Below are positions 21,897 through 31,766 of a DNA stretch of 64,000 nucleotides, in pieces. A program made the position numbers and the translations under genes. Each line of letters opens with the position of its first letter. The first letter of the stretch is position 1. The stretch lies in NCBI RefSeq assembly GCF_018294505.1, contig NC_057802.1, positions 555,733,716 to 555,797,715 on the forward strand. Reading direction: 5' to 3'. Source of the DNA: Triticum aestivum (taxonomy: Eukaryota > Streptophyta > Magnoliopsida > Poales > Poaceae). The notes under the pieces were generated by a model. The model saw nothing but the letters and a program-made list of their open reading frames with translations, did not search any database and was not told the origin of the DNA.

Positions 21897-24602
21897 ATGA
21901 GCTCCTCCTCCCACTCCTCCTCGGCCGGTTCCGACTCCGACGAGGACTTTGGTCTGCCCGTTGCAACCCAAACCCTTCCCACCCAAACCATCCAGTCGCT
22001 TCGCATCCGTGATCATGTCCTGGTCGTTCTCGACTACGAGAAGGAGAATTACGGGCTGTGGCGCCGCCAATTCCTCGGCGCGCTCGCCAAGTTCGGCCTA
22101 CTCGACCATGTCGACGGCTCGCGGGCGCAGGTCTCCTCCGACTGGCATCTCAACGACTTCGCCGTCGTCTCCTGGTACAACGCCACCGTGACGCCCTCGA
22201 CTCTGGAGATCGTTGAGGAGCGCAACGACACGGCGCGTTCCCTCTGGCGCTCCCTCCGGTCGCTCTTCCGCAGCAACCGCCACGCCCGCGCCACCTACCT
22301 TCGCGATGAGTTTCACAGTTTCATGCAAGGCGACCTCTCTGTGGTCGAATACACGTCCAAGCTGAAGCAGATGGCCGATCAGCTCGGCGACCTCGGCCGC
22401 CATGTGAAGGAACGCGATCTCGTCGACAACGTTCTGCGCGGCCTCGACGAGCGCCTCCAGCACGCGATCCCGCACATGACTCGCGGGCGCCCTCCCTCCT
22501 TCGTCAAGCTTCGCTCCTTCCTCCTACTCGAAGAGCAGCGTCTCGCTCGCCAGGCGCGTTCCGCCGCCCGCAACGCCCTCATCGCCCAGGCGCAGGCCTT
22601 CCATGCCTCGCGCCCGCCACCACCACCGACGGCGCCGGCCCCTCACTTTCCCGTGGCTCTCCTCGGCGCCGGGTCTCCTGCTCCCGGCCCCTCCGGCAAC
22701 AGCAACCGGAAGAAGCGCAAGAAGAACGCGCCTAATGGCGCTGGTTCGTCCACCGGCGGGGCTCCTCACCATGGCGGGGCACCTGGTGGCTCCCATGCCG
22801 GCCGCCGCGCACCGGCGCCCACCGCTCCGGCCGTGGCCGGCACCTTTCAGGCCTGGTCCGCCCCGGGGCTCCTTGGCGCCCGGCCGCCCGCGCCGGCCCT
22901 GCCTCACGCCCTCCAGGCGTCGTACTCCGCTCCCGCGCCGTCCGCGCCCCAGTGGGATCAGGCTGCGTTGATCGCGGCCCTCAACCAGCTCTCGGTGCAG
23001 CCTCCGTCCGCGCCCGGCGGCGAGTGGATTCTCGACAGCGGCGCGTCCTCGCACATGGGCTCAGGATCCGGTATACTCTCTTCGCCTCCCCATCCCTCCA
23101 CTCCCTCCACGATCATTGTTGGTGATGGCTCTGCCTTACCAATCACCGCCGTGGGTTCTGCTTCCCTTCCCACAAATTCTCGTTCACTTTCCCTCCTTGA
23201 CATTCTGATTTCTCCTTCCTTAATTAAGAATCTAGTTTCCGTACGTGCATTCACTCGTGATAATTCTGTCTCTGTTGAATTTGACCCGTATGGCTTTTCT
23301 ATCAAGGATTTGGCCACCAGGACGGTTCTTCTCCGATGTGATTCCTCCGGCGACCTTTACCCGTTCGTCCGCCCTCATCACTGCCTCACCGCCACCGTCG
23401 CCGCCGATTTGTGGCACCAGCGGCTTGGTCACCCCGGCGTCGCCACCCTCGCCAAGGCATCCTCCTACTACAAGTTTAGTTTCAATAAAAGCCCTTCGAC
23501 GCACTGCGATGCTTGTCGGACGGGCAAACACACTAGGCTACCTTTCTCTTCTTCCACTACTAAAACTTCATTTCCCTTTGAGCTATGTCATTGTGATCTC
23601 TGGACAAGTCCTGTACCAAGTGTATCCGGCTATTTATATTATTTAGTGATCCTGGATGATTTCACACATTATGCCTGGACTTTTCCCATTCGTCGGAAAT
23701 CTGAAGTTCACCGCCTTCTCACTCTCTTCTATGCCTACGTCCGCACACAATTCTCCCGCCCCATCCTAGCTTTCCAAACGGATAATGGACGCGAGTTCGA
23801 CAACATTGCGAATCGCTCTCTTCTCGAGTCACATGGCACCCGCTTTCGTCTCTCTTGCCCCTACACGTCCCAACAAAATGGCAAGGCCGAGCGCATTCTT
23901 CGTACACTTAATGACGGAGTCCGCACCCTTCTTCTCCATGCCTCCATGCCACCACGCTGGTGGGCCGAAGCCCTCTCCACCTCTACATACCTCCTTAACC
24001 GGCGCCCGTGCAAACCTCGGCTCCTCACCACCCCGTACGAGCTCCTTCACGGCCACGTCCCAGACTTCCGTCATCTCCGTGTGTTCGGGTGTTTATGTTA
24101 TCCCAATATCATAGCTATCTCGCCACATAAGCTGGCTGCTCGCTCTGTGGCGTGCGTTTTCTTGGGTTATCCCGACGAGCGAAAGGGGTATCGTTGTTAT
24201 GATCCAACCACCAGGCGCATCTTTTTTTCCCGTCATGTGACGTTTGTAGAGTCTGTTTTTCCGTTCAAAACTCTACCTAAATCCCCTGACGACCAGCTGG
24301 ATCTAATCTCCGATCCCCCCCGCCTCGGATCACGTCGATCACGACCCTCCCCCTGCATGGCCTGCATGCCCTTCTCCCGTATCGCCGCATGCCACGTCTC
24401 CCCCTCCCTTCGTGGGTGCGCCCACTCCGCCTCCCGACTCGCCCGCTTTGGGCCAGCCCACTACACCTCACGGCTCGGATCAACCGACCCCTGGGCCTCC
24501 TTCCCCACACCCCGGCCCAGCCGCCGGCTCGTCTTCCTCGCCTGTCGCCCCTCCCCGTCATCCGATGATCACGCGAGCTCGTCACGGCATCTTCCAACCT
24601 AA
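21897..24602 (+). CDS. Copia gag-protease-integrase polyprotein
   Basis: The chosen start is the ATG at 21897 in the context GGCGACCATGA. An earlier in-frame codon lies in the LTR. Gag of the UBN2 type occupies roughly residues 30-240 (YGLWRRQFLGALAKFGLLD, VVEYTSKLKQMADQLGDLG). It is followed by a proline/alanine-rich stretch with a basic patch RKKRKK and no CCHC knuckle. The protease motif WILDSGASSHM is near residue 376. The pre-integrase zinc region has HQRLGHPG and CDACRTGKH. The integrase catalytic acids lie in CDLWTSPV, QTDNGREF and GKAERI. After about nt 24313 (a run of seven C) the frame loses sense, so the last ~95 codons are out of register with the true continuation in the overlapping downstream frame. 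Confidence 0.9.
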   Translation: MSSSSHSSSAGSDSDEDFGLPVATQTLPTQTIQSLRIRDHVLVVLDYEKENYGLWRRQFLGALAKFGLLDHVDGSRAQVSSDWHLNDFAVVSWYNATVTPSTLEIVEERNDTARSLWRSLRSLFRSNRHARATYLRDEFHSFMQGDLSVVEYTSKLKQMADQLGDLGRHVKERDLVDNVLRGLDERLQHAIPHMTRGRPPSFVKLRSFLLLEEQRLARQARSAARNALIAQAQAFHASRPPPPPTAPAPHFPVALLGAGSPAPGPSGNSNRKKRKKNAPNGAGSSTGGAPHHGGAPGGSHAGRRAPAPTAPAVAGTFQAWSAPGLLGARPPAPALPHALQASYSAPAPSAPQWDQAALIAALNQLSVQPPSAPGGEWILDSGASSHMGSGSGILSSPPHPSTPSTIIVGDGSALPITAVGSASLPTNSRSLSLLDILISPSLIKNLVSVRAFTRDNSVSVEFDPYGFSIKDLATRTVLLRCDSSGDLYPFVRPHHCLTATVAADLWHQRLGHPGVATLAKASSYYKFSFNKSPSTHCDACRTGKHTRLPFSSSTTKTSFPFELCHCDLWTSPVPSVSGYLYYLVILDDFTHYAWTFPIRRKSEVHRLLTLFYAYVRTQFSRPILAFQTDNGREFDNIANRSLLESHGTRFRLSCPYTSQQNGKAERILRTLNDGVRTLLLHASMPPRWWAEALSTSTYLLNRRPCKPRLLTTPYELLHGHVPDFRHLRVFGCLCYPNIIAISPHKLAARSVACVFLGYPDERKGYRCYDPTTRRIFFSRHVTFVESVFPFKTLPKSPDDQLDLISDPPRLGSRRSRPSPCMACMPFSRIAACHVSPSLRGCAHSASRLARFGPAHYTSRLGSTDPWASFPTPRPSRRLVFLACRPSPSSDDHASSSRHLPT

Positions 24603-26202
24603 CCCTCGCTACGCCGACTCCCTCCTCGCCGCCACACCCATCTCCCCCCTGCCCTCCTCTGTACGCGACGCCCTCCGTGATCCCAACTGGCGCGCCGCTA
24701 TGCAGTCCGAGTTCGACGCCCTAATCTCCAATGCCACTTGGACGCTCGTCCCTCGCCCTCCCAACACCACTGTTGTGACCGGCAAATGGGTGTTTCGGCA
24801 CAAGATGAACTCGGATGGGTCCCTGGAGCGTTACAAGGCGAGATGGGTTGTCCGCGGGTTTGCTCAACGGCCGGGGATCGACTTCGGCGAAACTTTCTCC
24901 CCGGTCGTCAAGCCGGCGACGATCCGCACAGTTCTCACTCTGGCTTGTTCGCGGGGCTGGCCGGTGCACCAGCTCGACGTGAAAAATGCCTTCCTCCACG
25001 GCATCCTCGCTGAACAGGTCCATTGCTACCAGCCTGCTGGCTTCGTCGACTCGGCACGCCGCGATCATGTTTGTCGCCTCTCGAAGTCCTTATATGGGCT
25101 CAAGCAGGCCCCACGAGCATGGTTCCAGCGGTTCGCCGGCTTCGCCACCACGATCGGCTTCGCCGCATCCCGCTCCGACGCCTCCCTCTTCATCCTACGG
25201 CGGGGTAGCAGCATTGCTTATCTCCTGCTGTACGTGGATGATATTGTGCTGGCGGCCTCTTCTTCGGATCTTCTACGCGACATCGTCTCCAAGCTACAAC
25301 ACGAATTTGCTATGAAGGATATGGGGCCTCTTCATTTCTTCCTTGGCATTCAGGTTCGTCGCACGCCGCGTGGATTTTTTCTCAGTCAGTCCAACTATGC
25401 CGAAGAACTCCTTCAGCGCGCCGGCATGACTCACTGTCGGCCAGCTTCAACTCCAATGGACACCCAGCCCAAGCTTGCTGCGGCCTCCGGCAGTCCAGTT
25501 TCCGACCCATCCGAGTACCGGAGCCTTGCTGGTGGCCTTCAGTATCTCACGATGACACGGCCGGATTTGGCCTACGCCGTCCAGCAAGCCTGTTTACACA
25601 TGCATGATCCACGGGATTGCCACCTCGCCCTCCTCAAGCGGATTCTTCGCTATGTTCGCGGGACAGCTACCTCGGGTCTTCTTCTACCCGCGTCTCCCTC
25701 GACTGACATTGTGGCGTACTCCGATGCGGACTGGGCCGGCTGCCCGGACACGCGCCGTTCTACGTCCGGCTATTGCGTCTACCTCGGCGGCGCCTTGGTC
25801 AGTTGGTCGTCGAAGCGACAAGCCACCGTGTCGCGTTCCAGCGCGGAAGCGGAATACCGCGCCGTTGCTAACGCGGTGGCTGATTGTGTTTGGCTGCGGC
25901 AACTTCTCGGCGAACTGGGCTGCTCTCTCTCCAAGGCCACTGTTGTGTTCTGTGACAATATCTCAGCTGTGTATATGTCTACCAACCCTGTTCATCATCG
26001 CCGCACTAAGCACATTGAGTTGGACATCCACTTTGTCCGTGAAAAGGTGGCTCTCGGCGAGCTTCGTGTTGTTCATGTACCAACTACTCAACAACTAGCC
26101 GACGTCATGACTAAAGGTTTGCCAACCAGCTCGTTTCAAGCTTTCAGGTCCAGGCTCTGTGTCTTACCAGCGGACGACGACTCGACTGCGGCGGGGTGTT
26201 AG
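24307..26202 (+). CDS. Copia reverse transcriptase-RNase H (+1 frame)
   Basis: Open from the stop at 24304 to TAG at 26200-26202, in the +1 frame relative to gag-integrase and overlapping it by about 300 bases. The reverse transcriptase shows WVFRHKMNSDGSLERYKARW, QLDVKNAFLHG, SLYGLKQAPRAW and the catalytic YVDD (25230-25241). RNase H shows YSDADWAGCPDTRRSTSGYC, SRSSAEAEYRA, FCDNISAVYMS and HIELDIHFVREKV, ending KGLPTSSFQAFRSRL. All expected motifs are intact. No ATG suits the start (the first likely codon is GTG), so expression would need a ribosomal frameshift, or the C-run carries an inactivating indel. Confidence 0.9.
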   Translation, partial: SPIPPASDHVDHDPPPAWPACPSPVSPHATSPPPFVGAPTPPPDSPALGQPTTPHGSDQPTPGPPSPHPGPAAGSSSSPVAPPRHPMITRARHGIFQPNPRYADSLLAATPISPLPSSVRDALRDPNWRAAMQSEFDALISNATWTLVPRPPNTTVVTGKWVFRHKMNSDGSLERYKARWVVRGFAQRPGIDFGETFSPVVKPATIRTVLTLACSRGWPVHQLDVKNAFLHGILAEQVHCYQPAGFVDSARRDHVCRLSKSLYGLKQAPRAWFQRFAGFATTIGFAASRSDASLFILRRGSSIAYLLLYVDDIVLAASSSDLLRDIVSKLQHEFAMKDMGPLHFFLGIQVRRTPRGFFLSQSNYAEELLQRAGMTHCRPASTPMDTQPKLAAASGSPVSDPSEYRSLAGGLQYLTMTRPDLAYAVQQACLHMHDPRDCHLALLKRILRYVRGTATSGLLLPASPSTDIVAYSDADWAGCPDTRRSTSGYCVYLGGALVSWSSKRQATVSRSSAEAEYRAVANAVADCVWLRQLLGELGCSLSKATVVFCDNISAVYMSTNPVHHRRTKHIELDIHFVREKVALGELRVVHVPTTQQLADVMTKGLPTSSFQAFRSRLCVLPADDDSTAAGC

Positions 26203-26382
26203 CGATCGTGTGTACTCCATGTATAGAGGAGTGGGGTTAGTGGTTAGTGCTGCCCTATTCCTACGGCTGGTTCTCGTTTGGTTCAGTTGAGCTGTGTAAC
26301 TACATATACGTGTAATCTTTGTATCAATGAAATCAAGCGTTGCACAAAACCTCTCTCTCCTACCCTCGCTCTGGTTCTGACA
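26197..26382 (+). repeat. Copia LTR 2, shared by two internal regions
   Basis: Identical to LTR 1. It is the 3' LTR of the complete element and at the same time the 5' LTR of the following truncated copy. Confidence 0.95.
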
Positions 26383-28989
26383 TGGTATCAGCCTAAGATC
26401 CATAGCTTCCGCTGCCCTCCCAACCTCCCGGCGACCATGAGCTCCTCCTCCCACTCCTCCTCGGCCGGTTCCGACTCTGACGAGGACTTTGGTCTGCCCG
26501 TTGCAACCCAAACCCTTCCCACCCAAACCATCCAGTCGCTTCGCATCCGTGATCATGTCCTGGTCGTTCTCGACTACGAGAAGGAGAATTACGGGTTGTG
26601 GCGCCGCCAATTCCTCGGCGCGCTCGCCAAGTTCGGCCTACTCGACCATGTCGACGGCTCGCGGGCGCAGGTCTCCTCCGACCGGCATCTCAACGACTTC
26701 GCCGTCGTCTCCTGGTACAACGCCACCGTGACGCCCTCGACTCTGGAGATCGTTGAGGAGCGCAACGACACGGCGCGTTCCCTCTGGCGCTCCCTCCGGT
26801 CGCTCTTCCGCAGCAACCGCCACGCCCGCGCCACCTACCTTCGCGATGAGTTTCACAGTTTCATGCAAGGCGACCTCTCTGTGGTCGAATACACGTCCAA
26901 GCTGAAGCAGATGGCCGATCAGCTCGGCGACCTCGGCCGCCATGTGAAGGAACGCGATCTCGTCGACAACGTTCTGCGCGGCCTCGACGAGCGCCTCCAG
27001 CACGCGATCCCGCACATGACTCGCGGGCGCCCTCCCTCCTTCGTCAAGCTTCGCTCCTTCCTCCTACTCGAAGAGCAGCGTCTCGCTCGCCAGGCGCGTT
27101 CCGCCGCCCGCAACGCCCTCATCGCCCAGGCGCAGGCCTTCCATGCCTCGCGCCCGCCACCACCACCGACGGCGCCGGCCCCTCACTTTCCCGTGGCTCT
27201 CCTCGGCGCCGGGTCTCCTGCTCCCGGCCCCTCCGGCAACAGCAACCGGAAGAAGCGCAAGAAGAACGCGCCTAATGGCGCTGGTTCGTCCACCGGCGGG
27301 GCTCCTCACCATGGCGGGGCACCTGGTGGCTCCCATGCCGGCCGCCGCGCACCGGCGCCCACCGCTCCGGCCGTGGCCGGCACCTTTCAGGCCTGGTCCG
27401 CCCCGGGGCTCCTTGGCGCCCGGCCGCCCGCGCCGGCCCTGCCTCACGCCCTCCAGGCGTCGTACTCCGCTCCCGCGCCGTCCGCGCCCCAGTGGGATCA
27501 GGCTGCGTTGATCGCGGCCCTCAACCAGCTCTCGGTGCAGCCTCCGTCCGCGCCCGGCGGCGAGTGGATTCTCGACAGCGGCGCGTCCTCGCACATGGGC
27601 TCAGGATCCGGTATACTCTCTTCGCCTCCCCATCCCTCCACTCCCTCCACGATCATTGTTGGTGATGGCTCTGCCTTACCAATCACCGCAGTGGGTTCTG
27701 CTTCCCTTCCCACAAATTCTCGTTCACTTTCCCTCCTTGACATTCTGATTTCTCCTTCCTTAATTAAGAATCTAGTTTTCGTACGTGCATTCACTCGTGA
27801 TAATTCTGTCTCTGTTGAATTTGACCCGTATGGCTTTTCTATCAAGGATTTGGCCACCAGGACGGTTCTTCTCCGATGTGATTCCTCCGGCGACCTTTAC
27901 CCGTTCGTCCGCCCTCATCACTGCCTCACCGCCACCGTCGCCACCGATTTGTGGCACCAGCGGCTTGGTCACCCCGGCGTCGCCACCCTCGCCAAGGCAT
28001 CCTCCTACTACAAGTTTAGTTTCAATAAAAGCTCTTCGACGCACTGCGATGCTTGTCGGACGGGCAAACACACTAGGCTACCTTTCTCTTCTTCCACTAC
28101 TAAAACTTCATTTCCCTTTGAGCTATGTCATTGTGATCTCTGGACAAGTCCTGTACCAAGTGTATCCGGCTATTTATATTATTTAGTGATCCTGGATGAT
28201 TTCACACATTATGCCTGGACTTTTCCCATTCGTCGGAAATCTGAAGTTCACCGCCTTCTCACTCTCTTCTATGCCTACGTCCGCACACAATTCTCCCGCC
28301 CCATCCTAGCTTTCCAAACGGATAATGGACGCGAGTTCGACAACATTGCGAATCGCTCTCTTCTCGAGTCACATGGCACCCGCTTTCGTCTCTCTTGCCC
28401 CTACACGTCCCAACAAAATGGCAAGGCCGAGCGCATTCTTCGTACACTTAATGACGGAGTCCGCACCCTTCTTCTCCATGCCTCCATGCCACCACGCTGG
28501 TGGGCCGAAGCCCTCTCCACCTCTACATACCTCCTTAACCGGCGCCCGTGCAAACCTCGGCTCCTCACCACCCCGTACGAGCTCCTTCACGGCCACGTCC
28601 CAGACTTCCGTCATCTCCGTGTGTTCGGGTGTTTATGTTATCCCAATATCATAGCTATCTCGCCACATAAGCTGGCTGCTCGCTCTGTGGCGTGCGTTTT
28701 CTTGGGTTATCCCGACGAGCGAAAGGGGTATCGTTGTTATGATCCAACCACCAGGCGCATCTTTTTTTCCCGTCATGTGACGTTTGTAGAGTCTGTTTTT
28801 CCGTTCAAAACTCTACCTAAATCCCCTGACGACCAACTGGATCTAATCTCCAACCCCCCCCCCCCCCGCCTCGGATCACGTCGATCACGACCCTCCCCCT
28901 GCATGGCCTGCATGCCCTACTCCCGTATCGCCGCATGCCACGTCTCCCCCTCCCTTCGTGGGTGCGCCCACTCCGCCTCCTGACTCGCC
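26383..28989 (+). mobile_element. Second, truncated Copia internal region in tandem
   Basis: Starts with the primer-binding site directly after LTR 2 and repeats the first internal region almost perfectly. It breaks off within GACTCGCC about 28989, before the reverse transcriptase and without a third LTR. Beyond the break the sequence is unrelated. Only a handful of substitutions separate the copies over 2.6 kb, so the tandem arose very recently. Confidence 0.92.
26437..28983 (+). CDS. Copia gag-protease-integrase, second copy
   Basis: Same architecture as the first copy: gag, basic linker, protease WILDSGASSHM, integrase D-D-E motifs. Differences seen are Trp to Arg after VSSD, Ser to Phe in LVSVRAF, Ala to Thr before DLWHQ, Pro to Ser in NKSPSTH, and an expanded poly(C) run (14 versus 7). 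The expansion, a net six bases, keeps the same frame, so this copy carries the same register problem and ends at TGA 28981-28983. No reverse transcriptase follows. It could supply gag, protease and integrase only if transcribed and terminated by chance downstream. Confidence 0.85.
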   Translation: MSSSSHSSSAGSDSDEDFGLPVATQTLPTQTIQSLRIRDHVLVVLDYEKENYGLWRRQFLGALAKFGLLDHVDGSRAQVSSDRHLNDFAVVSWYNATVTPSTLEIVEERNDTARSLWRSLRSLFRSNRHARATYLRDEFHSFMQGDLSVVEYTSKLKQMADQLGDLGRHVKERDLVDNVLRGLDERLQHAIPHMTRGRPPSFVKLRSFLLLEEQRLARQARSAARNALIAQAQAFHASRPPPPPTAPAPHFPVALLGAGSPAPGPSGNSNRKKRKKNAPNGAGSSTGGAPHHGGAPGGSHAGRRAPAPTAPAVAGTFQAWSAPGLLGARPPAPALPHALQASYSAPAPSAPQWDQAALIAALNQLSVQPPSAPGGEWILDSGASSHMGSGSGILSSPPHPSTPSTIIVGDGSALPITAVGSASLPTNSRSLSLLDILISPSLIKNLVFVRAFTRDNSVSVEFDPYGFSIKDLATRTVLLRCDSSGDLYPFVRPHHCLTATVATDLWHQRLGHPGVATLAKASSYYKFSFNKSSSTHCDACRTGKHTRLPFSSSTTKTSFPFELCHCDLWTSPVPSVSGYLYYLVILDDFTHYAWTFPIRRKSEVHRLLTLFYAYVRTQFSRPILAFQTDNGREFDNIANRSLLESHGTRFRLSCPYTSQQNGKAERILRTLNDGVRTLLLHASMPPRWWAEALSTSTYLLNRRPCKPRLLTTPYELLHGHVPDFRHLRVFGCLCYPNIIAISPHKLAARSVACVFLGYPDERKGYRCYDPTTRRIFFSRHVTFVESVFPFKTLPKSPDDQLDLISNPPPPRLGSRRSRPSPCMACMPYSRIAACHVSPSLRGCAHSAS

Positions 28990-29100
28990 GCCAGGTCGGT
29001 GAGGTAGTAGAGGCGGTCGGCGATGGAACCCGGGTTGGGGGGGTGGGGGAGAGGGAGAGGAGGAAGCATACACGCCCGCCAATGTTGATTTTTAGAGCAC

Positions 29101-29523
29101 GGGCTCCTGGACACCTCCTATCCTCACCATCTAATGTTGCTTTGAGATTCGTGCTATGCAACTAACTTACTGCCTGAAAACTTTCTCTTTTTTGTTTCTT
29201 CAAAACAAAACAACAAATGAACTTGAAACTTTCCAGGACAACAAAACATTCTTAAAACAATGTGGGATGTAACTTTTAGTTTTTTTTTGCAAGAAAAATA
29301 TAGAAAATGATATTTTTTAATTAGAAAAAATCTTATTTTTAGTATTTATGATGCGCGAAAAAATCTGAAAGTTTTTTCCCACATTCTAGTAAGAATGTTT
29401 TATTGTGCTGAAAAGTTTGAAGTTCATATGTTAAAATATATGGGAGAAATAAAAAAGAGAAAAGTATTTGCACGAATCATGATGCAGAATTGGATGGCTA
29501 GATAAGGGGGTGTCCATGAGCCT
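29101..29523. mobile_element. Foldback MITE-like element
   Basis: Ends GGGCTCCTGGACACC and GGTGTCCATGAGCCT are inverted repeats (13 of 15). The interior is also inverted: AAACATTCTTAAAACAATGT on one side faces ATTCTAGTAAGAATGTTTTA on the other, around an A/T-rich centre. No clear target duplication was found. The solo LTR is inserted directly at its right edge. Confidence 0.65.
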
Positions 29524-29528
29524 AAACT

Positions 29529-31225
29529 TGTTGGGGATCGTAACAGAATTTTAAAAAAATTCCTACGCTCACCAAGATCCATCTATGGAGTATACTAGCA
29601 ACGAGGGGAAAGGAGTGCATCTACATACCCTTGTAGATCGCGAGCGGAAGCGTTCCAATGAACGAGGTTGATGGAGTCGTACTAGCCGTGATCCAAATCA
29701 CCGATGACCGAGTGCTGAACGGACGGCACCTCCGCGTTCAACACACGTACGGAGCAGCGACGTCTCCTCCTTCTTGATCCAGCAAGGGGGAAGGAGAGGT
29801 TGATGGAGATCCAGCAGCACGACGGTGTGGTGGTGGATGTAGCGGGATCTCGGCAGGGCTTCGTCGAGCTTCTGCGAGAGGGAGAGGTGTTGCAGGGGAG
29901 GAGGGAGGCGCCCAAGGCTGTAGTTCTACTGCCCTCCCTCCCCCCCCCCCTTTATATAGGCCCCCTGGGAGGGGGGGCGCGGGCCAGGAACCCATCTGCA
30001 TGGGGGGCGGCGGCCAGGGGGGAAACTTGCCCCCCAAGGCAAGTGGGGCGCCCCCCCCCACCCACCCTAGGGTTTCCAACCCTAGGCGCAGGGGGGAGGC
30101 CCATGGAAGGCGCCCCAGCCCACTAAGGGCTGGTTCCCTTCCCACTTCAGCCCATGGGGCCCTCCGGGATAGGTGGCCCCACCCGGTGGTCCCGGTACAA
30201 TACCGGTGACCCCCGAAACTTTCCCGGTGGCCGAAACTTGACTTCCTATATATAATTCTTCACCTCCGGACCATTCCGGAACTCCTCGTGACGTCCGGGA
30301 TCTCATCCGGGACTCCGAACAACTTTCGGGTTTCCGCATACTCATATCTCTACAACCCTAGCGTCACCGAACCTTAAGTGTGTAGACCCTACGGGTTCGG
30401 GAGACATGCAGACATGACCGAGACGCCTCTCCGGTCAATAACCAACAGCGGGATCTGGATACCCATGTTGGCTCCCACATGTTCCACGATGATCTCATCG
30501 GATGAACCACGATGTCGAGGATTCAATCAATCCCCTATACAATTCCCTTTGTTAATCGGTATGCTACTTGCCCGAGATTCGATCGTCGGTATCCCAATAC
30601 CTTGTTCAATCTCGTTACCGGCAAGTCTCTTTACTCGTACTGTAATGCATGATCCCGTGACTAACGCCTTAGTCACATTGAGCTCATTATGATGATGCAT
30701 TACCTAGTGGGCCCAGAGATACCTCTCCATCATACGGAGTGACAAATCCCAGTCTCGATCCGTGCCAACCCAACAGACACTTTCGGAGATACCCGTAGTG
30801 TACCTTTATAGTCACCCAGTTACGTTGTGACGTTTGGCACACCCAAAGTACTCCTACGGTATCCGGGAGTTGCACGATCTCATGGTCTAAGGAGAAGATA
30901 CTTGACATTGGAAAAGCTCTAGCAAACGAACTACACGATCTTTGAGCTATGCTTAGGATTGGGTCTTGTCCATCACATCATTCTCCTAATGATGTGATCC
31001 CGTTATCAATGACATCCAATGTCCATAGTCAGGAAACCATGACTATCTGTTGATCAACGAGCTAGTCAACTAGAGGCTTACTAGGGACACGTTGTGGTCT
31101 ATGTATTCACACATGCATTACGATTTCCGGATAACACAATTATAGCATGAACAATAGACAATTACCATGAACGAAGAAATATAATAATAACCATTTATTA
31201 TTGCCTCTAGGGCATATTTCCAACA
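29529..31225 (-). mobile_element. Solo LTR, BARE1/Angela-type Copia
   Basis: 1697 bp starting TGTTGGGGATCGTAACAG and ending GGCATATTTCCAACA. In minus orientation this is the familiar TGTTGGAAATATGCCCTAGA start of BARE1/Angela LTRs. A perfect 5-bp target duplication AAACT flanks it (29524-29528, 31226-31230). With no internal domain and intact duplication, it is the product of recombination between the two LTRs of a former full element. The proline/glycine-rich frames inside are not genes. Confidence 0.95.
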
Positions 31226-31230
31226 AAACT

Positions 31231-31601
31231 CCACATGGTATTTTCCGTCGTCGGTACCCTCTAGCGACGGCATGAAGAATTGAACGGGAAGGGAGGGATG
31301 CGGCCATGAATTTGGATCACACCCGAGACGCCCCTACGGAGCGGCGTGGAGGCTGAGCGGTTTGTCGGTGCATGGCGGTGCTTCCCAGTATCGGAGAATT
31401 AGCGTGGCATCACTGAGGCGGGCAGCGGCCTGTGCATGAGGAGGCTTCTAACGACAACAGCAAAATATGGAGTTGTTTGGGCAAGGGCGCATTGGTAGCG
31501 CATCAAGCACGACAACACCCCCGCTTTGTACACATGGAGGAGCACGGGGTAGCGTCCCTAGGAATGTCATGGATTTTCCTCCACGCCAGGCCAGAGTGAC
31601 T
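31231..31601. other. Spacer, nothing recognised
   Basis: Moderately GC-rich with no convincing coding frame. It leads into the hairpins at 31602. Confidence 0.45.
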
Positions 31602-31659
31602 CTAGTGAATGGGTGGAACATGCCGGGTGCACCGCAGGGATGTTCCACCCATTCACTAG
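31602..31659. repeat. Perfect 20-bp hairpin
   Basis: CTAGTGAATGGGTGGAACAT (31602-31621) is followed after 18 bases by its exact complement (31640-31659). It is immediately upstream of a second inverted repeat at the left edge of segmental-duplication copy B. Confidence 0.9.
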
Positions 31660-31665
31660 TATCAC

Positions 31666-31766
31666 CCCGGACATGAAGTGATGCTTCAATTACTCAATTA
31701 CATGCTCGTAGAATAGCGGAAGATCCATCTTTAATATGGTAATTGAAGCACCACTTCATGTCCAGG
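31666..31766. repeat. 28-bp imperfect inverted repeat at duplication edge
   Basis: The 28 bases at 31666-31693 are inverted at 31739-31766 with two mismatches and a 45-base loop. The right arm (GAAGCACCACTTCATGTCC) is the start of duplication copy B and corresponds to 18028-18050 in copy A. The left arm is therefore an extra inverted piece of the duplicated sequence. Confidence 0.85.

Larger units (their letters stand above)
21657..26382 (+). mobile_element. Copia LTR retrotransposon, full-length
   Basis: 186-bp LTRs at 21657-21842 and 26197-26382 are identical base for base, which points to a very recent event. Order is LTR, primer-binding site, gag, protease, integrase, reverse transcriptase, RNase H, purine-rich GCGGCGGGG, LTR. 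Integrase before reverse transcriptase is the Copia order. The coding part is strongly GC-rich, unlike its surroundings. The element has no target duplication on its right because a second internal region follows the right LTR directly. Confidence 0.95.

Noticed and set aside
22098..23054. Long minus-strand frames opposite the Copia gag and protease region (also at 26638-27594)
   Set aside because: They are antisense shadows of a GC-rich coding region, are repeated identically in both Copia copies, and show no domain.
29682..30345. Proline/glycine-rich frames on both strands
   Set aside because: They lie inside the solo LTR and reflect its GC-rich C/G runs, not a gene.
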